A stretch of DNA of 64,000 bases from Robiginitomaculum_A sp036478535 (GTDB lineage Bacteria; Pseudomonadota; Alphaproteobacteria; Caulobacterales; Maricaulaceae). The stretch lies in contig OZ245059.1 of NCBI GenBank assembly GCA_965224735.1, positions 1,302,001 to 1,366,000 of the forward strand, in the 5' to 3' direction. Both the position numbers and the translations under genes were made by a program. Below, in pieces: positions 26,257-35,315 of this stretch (its first letter is position 1; the number at the start of each line of letters is the position of its first letter). The notes under the pieces are model-generated. The model did not search any database, was not told the DNA's origin, and saw only the letters and a list, made by a program, of their open reading frames with translations.

Positions 26257-26832
26257 ATGAGAGATCGTTTTTTTTACCCCCTTGCCTTGCTCGTCATTGC
26301 CGCCATTGTTGGATTTGCAATTATGCTTGGCGAGCGCAGTGAAGCCCCAACACCTGAAGAAATACTAAAAAATGGCATCGCGCTTGAAGGGGAAACTTTG
26401 CACAGATTGATTGCAGGGCCTGGTACGAGAGTTCAATATACTACGGATAACAGCGGGGAAATAATTGCAGTCCTTTCAACGAATATCCCCTTTGAGCAAG
26501 CCGAAAAATCAGCGGGAGTATTTATGCCTGTTCCGCCTGCGTACAAAGAAGTCTTTGCGGAAAAACGCCTTAAAATGACCGTGATGGCGCGGCGCGGCGC
26601 GGCGAAGCCATTAGATGAATTTGATATGGCTTATTTTGCATTTGGCGGCGGCCAAACACAGTGGAATCAAAAGCAGCTAACACCCGAGTTTAAAAAATAT
26701 ACGCTGTATTTTACACCGCGCGTAAACAAAGGCAGGCCAGGGATTGATTATGCAGGCATTTGGCCAGGGCGCGCGGGGCATGTCCAGACGTTAGAACTTA
26801 AAAAAATTAGTGTTGTTGTAGTGCCAAAATAA
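26257..26832 (+). CDS. Small membrane-anchored protein, third of the cassette
   Basis: 191 residues from ATG 26257, 7 bp after the Hsp70-like gene. One N-terminal membrane helix (FFYPLALLVIAAIVGFAIML), then a periplasmic beta-rich domain containing YFAFGGGQTQWNQKQL and YTLYFTPRV. No family recognised. Its position and spacing make it the likely outer partner of the preceding two proteins. Confidence 0.72.
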   Translation: MRDRFFYPLALLVIAAIVGFAIMLGERSEAPTPEEILKNGIALEGETLHRLIAGPGTRVQYTTDNSGEIIAVLSTNIPFEQAEKSAGVFMPVPPAYKEVFAEKRLKMTVMARRGAAKPLDEFDMAYFAFGGGQTQWNQKQLTPEFKKYTLYFTPRVNKGRPGIDYAGIWPGRAGHVQTLELKKISVVVVPK

Positions 26833-26966
26833 TCCATAAATAAAACTATGGAAATATGTAAAGAAAAACAGAAAAATTTGGAACGCAAATATGAAAAAAG
26901 TTATAAATAATAAAACTACAATCGGTAATCACAAACCCCATCCTGAAACTTTGATTTGCTACTAAC

Positions 26967-26996
26967 AAACCCACCTATTTTAGTCGGTGGTGGTTT
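26967..26996. terminator. Possible terminator between convergent genes
   Basis: AAACCCACC and GGTGGTGGTTT form an imperfect stem over a 10-base loop, between the cassette and galU. Only a short T-rich tail follows on the minus strand. Confidence 0.4.
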
Positions 26997-27037
26997 AGTT
27001 TTGGGCTTGATCCGAGGCTCTGATAAGGGAGGGAGGC

Positions 27038-27925
27038 CTACCCCCCATATTCTGGTAATTTGCACATGCCGCTGATGAGGGCTCGCGCCTCTGTGCCAAT
27101 GTCTTCGTGATCGACTGCGTAGGCGCAAACGGCTTTGAAATAACCTAGTTTTGAGCCGCAATCATAGGGTTTTCCATCAAAGGCGAGGGCGAAAAACTGT
27201 GACACTTTCATCAATTTAGCCATAGCATCCGTGAGCTGGATTTCATTGCCAGCGCCAGGTTCTTGTTCTTCCAAGAATTTAAAAATTTCAGGTTGGAGAA
27301 TATAGCGGCCTGTAATAGCGAGGTTTGATGGAGATTTTGCGGGCGCGGGTTTTTCCACCATGCCCGACATTTCATAGATATTGCCGTCTTGATTGATCGG
27401 CGCGATAATGCCGTATTTATCGGTCTGATCATTTGGAACAGGGTCAACGGCAATGACATTGCCGCCAGTTTTTTCGTAAGCCTGCACCATTTGCGCAAGA
27501 CACCCTTTTTTGGCTTTAACCAAAACATCAGGAAGCAAAACGGCGAAAGGCTCGTCCCCAATAACGTCGCGGGCGCACCATACCGCGTGACCAAGGCCTT
27601 GGGGGGATTGCTGGCGCACAAAACTGGTAGATCCGGGCGCAGGTAGTTTTTGCTCCAGCTCTTGCAAAAGCGCGGTTTTGTCCTTTAAATGCAGTGTGGC
27701 TTCCAGCTCATAGGCGCGATCAAAATAATCCTCAATAGCGCCTTTATTGCGGCCTGTAACAAAGACGATATGTTCGATGCCCGCCTCGCGAGCCTCGTCC
27801 ACTACATATTGAAGGGCAGGGCGGTCCACAACGGGAAGCATTTCTTTGGGAATGGATTTAGTAGCGGGGAGAACCCGCGTTCCAAACCCTGCAACAGGCA
27901 ATACTGCTTTTCTAATTTTCCTCAT
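27038..27925 (-). CDS. galU: UTP-glucose-1-phosphate uridylyltransferase
   Basis: A 295-residue enzyme making UDP-glucose from UTP and glucose-1-phosphate. Motifs: KAVLPVAGFGTRVLPATKSIPKEML (nucleotide and metal site, given in part), VVDRPALQYVVDEA and YDCGSKLGYFKA near the C-terminus. It is followed on the same strand by ugd upstream in the genome, so the two probably supply UDP-glucuronate for surface polysaccharide. Confidence 0.96.
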   Translation of the reverse strand: MRKIRKAVLPVAGFGTRVLPATKSIPKEMLPVVDRPALQYVVDEAREAGIEHIVFVTGRNKGAIEDYFDRAYELEATLHLKDKTALLQELEQKLPAPGSTSFVRQQSPQGLGHAVWCARDVIGDEPFAVLLPDVLVKAKKGCLAQMVQAYEKTGGNVIAVDPVPNDQTDKYGIIAPINQDGNIYEMSGMVEKPAPAKSPSNLAITGRYILQPEIFKFLEEQEPGAGNEIQLTDAMAKLMKVSQFFALAFDGKPYDCGSKLGYFKAVCAYAVDHEDIGTEARALISGMCKLPEYGG

Positions 27926-28034
27926 AGGGTTTTATACCATGAAATATTTACTCAAAGCTTACGGTTTTGCGAAATGACACTGTAAACTTCAGCACGGCGC
28001 GTTTCCCCAGTCTTTAAGGTTGCCACGATTGTCA

Positions 28035-29348
28035 TTAGGAGGGGCGCCCGACGCTGGTATAATTAAACCCGCGCGCCGCCATATTGTCGGGACTGTAAAT
28101 ATTGCGCAAATCGATTAAAGTTGGAGCGTTTAAAAGTTCTTTAATCCGCGTTAAATCCAGCGCTCTAAATTGGTCCCATTCGGTAATAATGACAAGTGCG
28201 TCCCCGCCTTTTGCGCACTCATAAGGGTCGCGGCAATAGGTGATATCTGGCAGCTCTCTTTTGGCTTCTTGCATAGCCTCGGGGTCAAAGGCGCGGATGC
28301 TTGCCCCGCTTGCCACCAATTTTTTTATAATGGGTATAGAGGGACTATCGCGCATATCATCGGTGTTGGGCTTATAGGAAAGGCCTAAAATAGATATGGT
28401 TTTCCCGCTTAGATTTCCATCTTTTGAGACAGCATTTATTACTTTGCTCGCCATGGTTTCTTTGCGCTCTTCATTTACGGCAATCACGGCTTCAATAATT
28501 TGTAAAGTCGTGCCTGCATCTTTGGCGGTTTTGGTCACGGCGAGCGTGTCTTTGGGAAAACACGACCCGCCATAGCCAGGGCCTGCGTGCAAAAACTTTT
28601 TGCCAATACGTCCGTCAAGCCCTATGCCGCGCGAAACCTCTTGAACATTCGCACCAACCCTCTCGCACAAATCTGCCATTTCATTGATGAAGGTGATTTT
28701 CGTAGCAAGGAACGCATTGCCCGCATATTTAATCAACTCGGAACTGCGTCTGTCGGTCAGCACCATAGGTGTTTCGTTGATAAAAAGCGGGCGGTATAAT
28801 GAGCGCATCACGCTGCGGGCTTTATCAGATAGTGTACCGACAACCACACGGTCAGGGCGTTTGAAATCCTGTATAGCTGCGCCTTCGCGCAAAAATTCAG
28901 GGTTAGAAACCACGTCAAAATTGCTGCTATTGCAAATATTTCCAATAATGGCTTCCACTTCATCTCCAGTCCCTACGGGAACGGTGGATTTGTTAATGAC
29001 CACCGTATAGCCTTTGATATAACCTGCAATTTCTTTGGCAGCGGCATAGACATAACGCAGGTCAGCATGGCCGTCTCCGCGTCTTGATGGTGTCCCCACG
29101 GCGATAAACACTGCGCTAGCATTGGCAACTGCGTCTTTTGTTTTTGTTGTGAAGGAGAGCCGTCCAGCCGCCACATTTTTTGCAACAAGGCTTTCAAGGC
29201 CCGGCTCGAAAATAGGTATACCGCCATTTTGCAATACGTCTATTTTGCTTGGGTCTTTATCCACGCAAATAACGTCATGGCCAAAGTCCGCAAAGCATAC
29301 CCCAGACACCAACCCCACATACCCCGTTCCGATCATAACTACGCGCAT
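28035..29348 (-). CDS. ugd: UDP-glucose 6-dehydrogenase
   Basis: A 437-residue NAD-dependent oxidase of UDP-glucose to UDP-glucuronate. N-terminal Rossmann motif MIGTGYVGLVSGVCFADFGH, the catalytic Cys in GPGYGGSCFPKDTLA (about residue 261), and the C-terminal UDP-binding domain with LSYKPNTDDMRDSPS. Its product pathway starts from galU, 110 bp downstream on the same strand. Confidence 0.96.
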   Translation of the reverse strand: MRVVMIGTGYVGLVSGVCFADFGHDVICVDKDPSKIDVLQNGGIPIFEPGLESLVAKNVAAGRLSFTTKTKDAVANASAVFIAVGTPSRRGDGHADLRYVYAAAKEIAGYIKGYTVVINKSTVPVGTGDEVEAIIGNICNSSNFDVVSNPEFLREGAAIQDFKRPDRVVVGTLSDKARSVMRSLYRPLFINETPMVLTDRRSSELIKYAGNAFLATKITFINEMADLCERVGANVQEVSRGIGLDGRIGKKFLHAGPGYGGSCFPKDTLAVTKTAKDAGTTLQIIEAVIAVNEERKETMASKVINAVSKDGNLSGKTISILGLSYKPNTDDMRDSPSIPIIKKLVASGASIRAFDPEAMQEAKRELPDITYCRDPYECAKGGDALVIITEWDQFRALDLTRIKELLNAPTLIDLRNIYSPDNMAARGFNYTSVGRPS

Positions 29349-29494
29349 AATGTCCTCTATGTTAAACGTTTATTGCTATTATATTACACGAGGAAGGCAA
29401 GAGGGTATAGTCATAAAGCCGCACTCCTGCCTCTCCAATGTGGTACGCGTGCATATGGAACGCAGTCTTACCTGTCATGGCCCTAAATTTATTG

Positions 29495-30916
29495 TTACCG
29501 CTCAGCTCTGTGGCGTTTTCGGGCGCGGGAGCCAGGGCGGTTGCGGCGTTTTTTCTTTGGTTTGCCATCAGGCGTGTTTTTAGGCCGGTTGGTTTTTTTT
29601 GAGTTTGATTTTTGGTTAACAGTTTTTTCGCGCCGCTTTTCGCCGCTATTAGAGTCGCGCGATTTGCGCGTTTTATGACCATCTGGTACATAGTCCTTCT
29701 CATGTTTTGACTTTGTATGATCATAGGTGCGCTCTGCCGTGCGGTTGCGATCAGGATTATAGGCGGGCTCGTCCATAAGTTGGCCATCATTATCGCGCAC
29801 CCGAATTTTGCGGCCAATGACTTTTTCAACCGCGCGCAAAAGTTTCCTTTCTTCTTCATTGCAAAACGCAATTGCTAACCCAGATTTACCCGCACGGCCC
29901 GTGCGGCCAATGCGGTGCACATAAGCCTCTGGCACTTGCGGCAAATCGAAATTTATAACTAGCTGCACATCTGGGATATCAATGCCGCGTGCTGCGACAT
30001 CTGTGGCAACGAGTACACAAGTATCACCTGCACGGAAATTCTCCAAGGCGCGAGTGCGCTGAGCTTGTGATCTATTGCCATGAATGGCTTCGGCTTTCAG
30101 AGTATAACTATTTAGACGTTTTGCAATTCTATCTGCGCCGCGTTTTGTACGCGAGAATAAGATAACCCGCTCGTCTTTGTGTTGTTGCAACAGGGCAATT
30201 GCGGCTTTGGTTTTGTCAGGCTGGGCGATAAATTGTACGCTTTGCTCTACCTTTTCGGCTGTGCTGGATATTGGCGAGACGGAAACTTCAACTGGTTTTT
30301 GCATGTATTTAGAGGCGAGTTCGCGGATTTGCTTGGGCATGGTGGCCGAGAATAAAAGCGTCTGACGGCTCTTTGGCGTTTGCGATAGTATGCGTTTAAT
30401 CGCAGGCATAAACCCGATATCAAGCATCTGGTCAGCCTCGTCTAGAACCACCATTTGGGTATGTTCGAGTGTAATAATGCCTTGCCCTAAAATATCTTCG
30501 AGACGCCCGGGCGTTGCTACCAAAACATCAATGCCTTGTTTAAGCGGTTTTATTTGCCGCTTCAGTGAGATGCCACCCACAACACATGTGGATTTGGTCG
30601 ATAAATTCTCGCCATAATTACGCACGGCCTTGTCGATTTGCTGGGCAAGCTCGCGGGTTGGCGTGAGGATAAGCGCCCGGATTTGTCGTTTTTTTCCTGT
30701 GTCAATATGGCCAAGGCGGTCTAGCATTGGCAGGGCAAATGCAGCGGTTTTCCCTGTGCCCGTTTGTGCAAGGCCAATAATGTCTTTGCCGTTTAGAATA
30801 TGTGGAATAGCTCCCGCCTGAATAGGCGTAGGCTGGCTATATTCCAGCCGTTCTATTTTTTTCAATATTGGGGAGGAGAGACCAAGATCGGTGAAGTTTT
30901 TTTTTGTATTGGACAT
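29495..30916 (-). CDS. DEAD-box RNA helicase (RhlE-like)
   Basis: 473 residues from the ATG at 30916. All helicase motifs are present: Q motif (PTPIQAGAIP), Walker A AQTGTGKT, DEAD in VVLDEADQMLDIGFMP, SAT, and HRIGRTGRAG. The C-terminal 110 residues are a basic, disordered tail rich in Lys/Arg/Asn (ends RNRPGSRARKRHRAER) that probably binds RNA. The role is in ribosome assembly or mRNA turnover, possibly with the RNase E encoded at 54048. Confidence 0.93.
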   Translation of the reverse strand: MSNTKKNFTDLGLSSPILKKIERLEYSQPTPIQAGAIPHILNGKDIIGLAQTGTGKTAAFALPMLDRLGHIDTGKKRQIRALILTPTRELAQQIDKAVRNYGENLSTKSTCVVGGISLKRQIKPLKQGIDVLVATPGRLEDILGQGIITLEHTQMVVLDEADQMLDIGFMPAIKRILSQTPKSRQTLLFSATMPKQIRELASKYMQKPVEVSVSPISSTAEKVEQSVQFIAQPDKTKAAIALLQQHKDERVILFSRTKRGADRIAKRLNSYTLKAEAIHGNRSQAQRTRALENFRAGDTCVLVATDVAARGIDIPDVQLVINFDLPQVPEAYVHRIGRTGRAGKSGLAIAFCNEEERKLLRAVEKVIGRKIRVRDNDGQLMDEPAYNPDRNRTAERTYDHTKSKHEKDYVPDGHKTRKSRDSNSGEKRREKTVNQKSNSKKTNRPKNTPDGKPKKKRRNRPGSRARKRHRAER

Positions 30917-31079
30917 AAAGACTTTCAAGAAACAATATGCGCGGGTTATAACGGCTTGGGGTTCGTATGCAAGTGGGCATATCATTGGGCAAGGAAATTG
31001 GTGGGCTGAGTATTTGATTGTTATACCCTGCACGCGTAGTCTCTTTAGAGACTATTTAGCGGCAAGGTTTTTTATGGGG

Positions 31080-31973
31080 CTATTTTTTTGGGCGTGCCGT
31101 GCGGCTTGTCGCTACTTCGGTTTTTATCATATCTAGGAAGTCTGTTTCGGAGAGGGCATGTTTGGCAATCGCCTTTTCCCGCTGCGCTATTGCGTCCAAA
31201 AGACGCGGGCGGGCGAGGTCATTTAGAAATGTCTTATCCATATCAATGCCAATAAAGCGCCGTCCACACCGTACAGCGATGGCCCCCGTCGTGCCGCTAC
31301 CGCAAAATGGGTCAAGGATTACATCATCCTCATTGGTAGAACTAAGCACCACCCGCTCCAAAAGCGCCTCGGGCTTTTGCGTTGGGTGTTTACCGTAGCG
31401 TTTTTCAGATTTTTTCGTCAGCGGAATTGACCAGACAGAGCGCATTTGTTTACCACATTTTTTTATTATGTCGTCCTCATGCCAATCGCCCGTTTTCATG
31501 TCCTTATAGTTAAACACATGTTTGGATTTCTTATCCGTGCGCGCCCAAATCAGGCTCTCATGGCTCGCCGTGAACATGCGGCACGATAAATTAGGCGAAG
31601 CGTTAGGTTTAAACCAAGAAATGTCATTAAGCACATGCCAGCCACCCATTTGCAGAGCAAACCCGCATTGATAGATAGAATGATAAGTCCCCGATATCCA
31701 AATCGTTCCGCCTGGCTTTAGCTTGCGGTGGCACGCCGCAATCCACTCGCGGTGAAATTCAAAATCTGCTTCTGGCCCCTTACTAACATCCCATTGCCCT
31801 TTGTTAACAGACACCATCCGCCCGCCCTTACAGGTAAACCCATCATTAGAGAGGTTATAAGGCGGGTCGGCAAAAATCATGTCGATGCTTAGATCTGTGA
31901 TCCTGTCCAAAGCGGAGAGGATATCGCCCTGAACCAATGTTGCAATAGCGGGTTTTGTGTCCCGCTTTGGCAT
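31080..31973 (-). CDS. DpnA-like adenine-N6 DNA methyltransferase (beta class)
   Basis: 297 residues. Motif order is beta class: catalytic MIFADPPYNLS (motif IV, about residue 33) comes before the AdoMet site ILDPFCGSGTTGA (motif I, about 222). From memory of DpnA (M2.DpnII, GATC-specific, also acts on single strands), the segments SPNLSCRMFTASHE, the LTKK near IPLTKKSEKRYGKHPTQKPE and VVSVDKG-like VSVNKGQWD agree well. CcrM (GANTC) matches less well, and its C-terminal domain is absent here. Target by inference: GATC, unproven. It is divergent from an HTH-DpnI-like operon across a 157-bp spacer. Confidence 0.88.
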   Translation of the reverse strand: MPKRDTKPAIATLVQGDILSALDRITDLSIDMIFADPPYNLSNDGFTCKGGRMVSVNKGQWDVSKGPEADFEFHREWIAACHRKLKPGGTIWISGTYHSIYQCGFALQMGGWHVLNDISWFKPNASPNLSCRMFTASHESLIWARTDKKSKHVFNYKDMKTGDWHEDDIIKKCGKQMRSVWSIPLTKKSEKRYGKHPTQKPEALLERVVLSSTNEDDVILDPFCGSGTTGAIAVRCGRRFIGIDMDKTFLNDLARPRLLDAIAQREKAIAKHALSETDFLDMIKTEVATSRTARPKK

Positions 31974-32095
31974 TATCTAGGTCTGTCTTTCAAATATATT
32001 TGCCTTGTTTTCTTTCCCGTACCCAGCCTTATCGTTAAATATAACCGTCAATTAACAATATACATAAAGAAAGTGTTTGCAGTTATAAAGTGTTG

Positions 32096-32124
32096 TTGTC
32101 AAGTGTAAATTGACAATATGATCA
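32096..32124. promoter_or_regulatory. Candidate operator and lone GATC in the divergent control region
   Basis: A perfect inverted repeat TTGTCAA-N7-TTGACAA (32096-32116) is a likely binding site for the HTH protein encoded next to it. Three bases on lies the palindrome TGATCA (32119-32124), which holds the only GATC in the spacer. TTGTCA and TGATCA are 17 bp apart, which would fit a weak promoter whose -10 contains the GATC. Confidence 0.5.
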
Positions 32125-32130
32125 TTTGTG

Positions 32131-32415
32131 ATGATAACCTTGAATGAATTTTTGAATTTGTGTAAAATGCGCACGAATACGGAGTCTGATAGCAATCTTG
32201 CTCGAAAAGTAGGAATCACCCGCGCCGCACTTTCCGCTTATCGCAAAGGTGCAAGTTTTCCTTCTGATGAAAATATGCTCAAACTAGCCAAACGCGCTAA
32301 ACTAGACACTGCTGAATGTTTACTATTGCTCAATATTTGGCGCACGGATGGTATGGTGTGCAAACGCTATAAGAAGATGTTAAAGTTGCTTTATCCTGAG
32401 AGCGGGTTCTTTTGA
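32131..32415 (+). CDS. Small HTH regulator upstream of the DpnI-like gene
   Basis: 94 residues from ATG (a GTG directly before it is also possible). The N-terminal half is a Cro/C1-like helix-turn-helix (DSNLARKVGITRAALSAYRKG, about residues 18-38, in part) of the kind seen in phage and restriction-modification controllers (DUF3693-like pattern). Its stop overlaps the start of the nuclease gene in TGATG, so both are translationally coupled. It probably controls the divergent promoters, acting like a C protein. Confidence 0.82.
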   Translation: MITLNEFLNLCKMRTNTESDSNLARKVGITRAALSAYRKGASFPSDENMLKLAKRAKLDTAECLLLLNIWRTDGMVCKRYKKMLKLLYPESGFF

Positions 32416-33191
32416 TGCCTACGGATTTTAATTATGACTTTGGCGATGCTCCTACCGAGTTTACAAGTGGTAGCCAGAAAGCTCGCGTGTGGACAGAGGC
32501 CTGGGTTTTGCGTGAAATGTACTGTCCTGCGTGCGGTTCTCCTAAACTCGATGAATTTGAAAACAATAAACCTGTAGCGGATTTTATTTGTGGTCTTTGC
32601 GACGAAGAATATGAGCTTAAATCCAAAAATGGCCCGATTAACAAAACCGTTCCTGATGGTGCTTATGGCACTATGATGGCACGACTTCAAAGTGATACAA
32701 AGCCAAGTTTAATGCTTTTAAGGTATGACAAGCAATCAAAGCGGGTGCGTGATTTGGCTGTCATTCCAAAACAATTTTTCCTGCCCGAACTTATTCATAA
32801 GCGTAAACCACTGGCCGAAACCGCGCGGCGGGCGGGGTGGGTTGGCTGTGATATCAAAATAGACCGTGTGCCAAACTTTGGCAAAATAAAATTGATAACT
32901 AACCGCATAGCCCGCCCTAAAGACAAGGTTGTAGCCAGTTGGAAGCGTACAGCAGGGCTGCGCAAAAAGTCGTTCAAACAAATGGGCTGGGTGGCCGATG
33001 TTCTGCTCTGTGTTGAACGCATTGGGCAAGCGGAATTTACATTGAGTGATGTTTATAAATTTGAAAACTATCTTGGCGAATTGCATCCTGAAAACAACCA
33101 TGTGAAGCCGAAGATACGGCAGCAATTGCAGGTGCTTAGGGATGCGGGGGTATTGGAATTTTTGGGTAAGGGGGTGTATCGGGTGCGGTAG
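32415..33191 (+). CDS. DpnI-like methyl-directed restriction endonuclease
   Basis: 258 residues, close to DpnI (254) along its whole length. Zinc ligands: YCPACG and CGLC. PD-(D/E)xK catalytic residues: Asp in NKPVADFICG and Glu-Leu-Lys in EEYELKSKNG. The RKPLAETARRAGWVGC segment keeps the Trp that inserts at methyladenine in DpnI. The C-terminal winged helix (EFTLSDVYKFENYL, NNHVKPKIRQQLQVLRDAG) also aligns. DpnI cleaves G6mATC only. All key residues are kept, so it is probably active. It is coupled to the HTH gene and followed by a terminator. Confidence 0.93.
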   Translation: MPTDFNYDFGDAPTEFTSGSQKARVWTEAWVLREMYCPACGSPKLDEFENNKPVADFICGLCDEEYELKSKNGPINKTVPDGAYGTMMARLQSDTKPSLMLLRYDKQSKRVRDLAVIPKQFFLPELIHKRKPLAETARRAGWVGCDIKIDRVPNFGKIKLITNRIARPKDKVVASWKRTAGLRKKSFKQMGWVADVLLCVERIGQAEFTLSDVYKFENYLGELHPENNHVKPKIRQQLQVLRDAGVLEFLGKGVYRVR

Positions 33192-33201
33192 TTCAAAATA
33201 A

Positions 33202-33222
33202 AAGGCGGCAATAAGCCGCCTT
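33202..33222 (+). terminator. Terminator-like hairpin after the DpnI-like gene
   Basis: AAGGCGGC-AATAA-GCCGCCTT, a perfect 8-bp stem 10 bp after the stop. The T tail is short. Confidence 0.7.
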
Positions 33223-33447
33223 CAAGTAGGATTAAGTTGGCACTAAATAGGGTCAACCTTTATAACCAAAAACACTGGCCTATAGTACGCCCTAGTTGTT
33301 AGGCATATATAACTCAAGGCCTGAGTGCATATTTCCACTTCCATGCAGGCGGCTAATTGCCAAAACAAATTTTTCGCACTGAAATTTCAGTTTGTTTGTA
33401 GGGGCTTCTCATATTTGGCTAAGGCCAAATCTTTGAAGAAACTCGGG

Positions 33448-33539
33448 AGGGCGCACCTTTGTGCGCCCTAATTTAGTGCAGAGCACTAAATCCCTCGTTT
33501 ACATCATCTCTCCAGTTTAGCGCGCTTGACGCGCTAAAC
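33448..33539. terminator. Three consecutive perfect hairpins downstream of groEL
   Basis: AGGGCGCAC-CTTT-GTGCGCCCT (33448-33469), ATTTAGTGC-AGA-GCACTAAAT (33471-33491) and GTTTAGCGCG-CTTGA-CGCGCTAAAC (33515-33539). None has a strong T-run on either strand. They probably end or protect the groESL transcript. The rest of the 33223-33591 spacer shows no gene. Confidence 0.65.
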
Positions 33540-33591
33540 CATTATAGAAGATGGGATGGATTCAGATGTAATTAATCGCGTGGCGATTTTA

Positions 33592-35241
33592 TTACATCAT
33601 CCCTCCCATGCCTCCCATTCCGCCCATGCCGCCTGGCATTCCGCCTGGCATTCCGCCATCGTCTTTGGATGGGGCGTCGCAGATGGCTGCTTCTGTGGTT
33701 AGGATAATGCCTGCTACTGACGCTGCGTTTTCGAGCGCTGTGCGCACGACTTTCACTGGGTCAATAATGCCAGCTTTGACCATGTCGACATATTCTTCTT
33801 TTTGAGCGTCAAAGCCAAAGTTTGCTTTGTTCTCGTCTGTGATCTTGCCAACAACAACACTGCCTTCACAGCCAGCGTTTTGCACGATTTGGCGGCAAGG
33901 GTATGAAAGCGCTGCTTTGACGATTTCGATACCCGCTTGCTCGTCTTCATTGTCGCCTTTGACATCGATGAAACGAGATGCGCGCAAAAGAGCAGTACCG
34001 CCGCCTGGGACGATGCCTTCTTCTACGGCTGCGCGGGTTGCGTTCAAAGCGTCATCAACGCGGTCTTTGCGTTCTTTCACTTCAATTTCAGTAGAGCCGC
34101 CAACGCGGATAACCGCTACGCCGCCAGAGAGTTTCGCAAGACGTTCTTGCAATTTCTCTTTGTCATAATCAGAGCTTGTGTCTTCAGCCTGTTTACGGAT
34201 TTGCGCAACGCGGTCTTTGATTGCCTTGGATTTACCCGCGCCATCAACGATGATCGTATCGTCTTTAGTGATGGTGACGTGCTTGGCTGTGCCGAGCATT
34301 TTAAGGTCAACATCTTCGAATTTGATACCAAGATCTTCGGAGATAACCGTGCCGCCCGTTAGGGTAGCAATGTCTTGCAACATTGCTTTTCTACGGTCGC
34401 CAAAACCCGGAGCCTTAACAGCTGCAATCTTCAATCCACCACGAAGTTTGTTCACAACAAGTGTCGCCAAAGCTTCACCTTCAATGTCTTCAGCAATGAT
34501 AACAAGCGGCTTGCCCGTTTGGACAACGGCTTCAAGGATTGGAAGCATAGGTTGCAGGCTTGTGAGCTTGCCTTCGTTAAGCAAAATCAGCGGGTCGTCC
34601 ATTTCTGTACGCATTTTGTCAGCGTCCGTGATGAAATATGGGGATAGATAACCACGGTCAAACTGCATGCCTTCAACAACGTCGAGTTCTGTCTCGGCAG
34701 TTTTGCCTTCTTCAACGGTGATAACGCCTTCATTACCAACTTTGCCCATAGCTTCAGCAATCATTTTACCAATAGAGGTTTCGCCATTAGCAGAGATCGT
34801 GCCGACCTGCGCGATTTCTGCAGATGATTTAATCTTTTTGGCTTTATTCAAAAGATCACCAACGACTTCAGTTGATGCTTTGTCGATGCCGCGTTTAAGA
34901 TCCATAGGATTCATGCCGGCAGCGACGCGCTTTAGGCCTTCGCGAACAATCGCTTGGGCTAGGACGGTCGCAGTGGTTGTGCCATCGCCAACATCATCAG
35001 TTTTAGACGCCACTTCGCGCAGCATTTGCGCACCAAGGTTTTCGAATTGATCTTCTAGTTCAACTTCTTTAGCAACTGTCACGCCATCTTTCGTAGAGCG
35101 CGGGGGGCCAAATGATTTTGCGATAACCACATTGCGACCTTTAGGGCCCAAAGTTACTTTTACTGCGTTGGCGAGGATATCCACACCAGCTAGCATTTTA
35201 TCGCGGGCATCTACGCCAAATTTGACTTCTTTAGCAGCCAT
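33592..35241 (-). CDS. groEL: Chaperonin GroEL
   Basis: 549 residues, typical of the 60-kDa chaperonin. Visible: the N-terminal AAKEVKFG, ATP-site GDGTTTATVLAQAI, KAPGFGDRRKAMLQD and the Gly/Met-rich C-terminal tail. It folds cytosolic proteins with GroES, which is encoded 74 bp upstream in the same operon. Regulated from the CIRCE/promoter region before groES. Confidence 0.99.
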   Translation of the reverse strand: MAAKEVKFGVDARDKMLAGVDILANAVKVTLGPKGRNVVIAKSFGPPRSTKDGVTVAKEVELEDQFENLGAQMLREVASKTDDVGDGTTTATVLAQAIVREGLKRVAAGMNPMDLKRGIDKASTEVVGDLLNKAKKIKSSAEIAQVGTISANGETSIGKMIAEAMGKVGNEGVITVEEGKTAETELDVVEGMQFDRGYLSPYFITDADKMRTEMDDPLILLNEGKLTSLQPMLPILEAVVQTGKPLVIIAEDIEGEALATLVVNKLRGGLKIAAVKAPGFGDRRKAMLQDIATLTGGTVISEDLGIKFEDVDLKMLGTAKHVTITKDDTIIVDGAGKSKAIKDRVAQIRKQAEDTSSDYDKEKLQERLAKLSGGVAVIRVGGSTEIEVKERKDRVDDALNATRAAVEEGIVPGGGTALLRASRFIDVKGDNEDEQAGIEIVKAALSYPCRQIVQNAGCEGSVVVGKITDENKANFGFDAQKEEYVDMVKAGIIDPVKVVRTALENAASVAGIILTTEAAICDAPSKDDGGMPGGMPGGMGGMGGMGGMM

Positions 35242-35315
35242 AATAATTCTCCGTTATAATTTTGTTTATGTATTAAAAGCCCCCGCCTGCGCGGGGATGA
35301 GCGGGCATTATGGGA

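Noticed and set aside
31080..31973. Methyltransferase as the cell-cycle enzyme CcrM
   Set aside because: Conserved segments agree better with DpnA, and the C-terminal CcrM domain is missing; the target still needs proof.
33592..33660. GGM repeats as a tandem-repeat anomaly
   Set aside because: This is the normal Gly-Gly-Met tail of GroEL.
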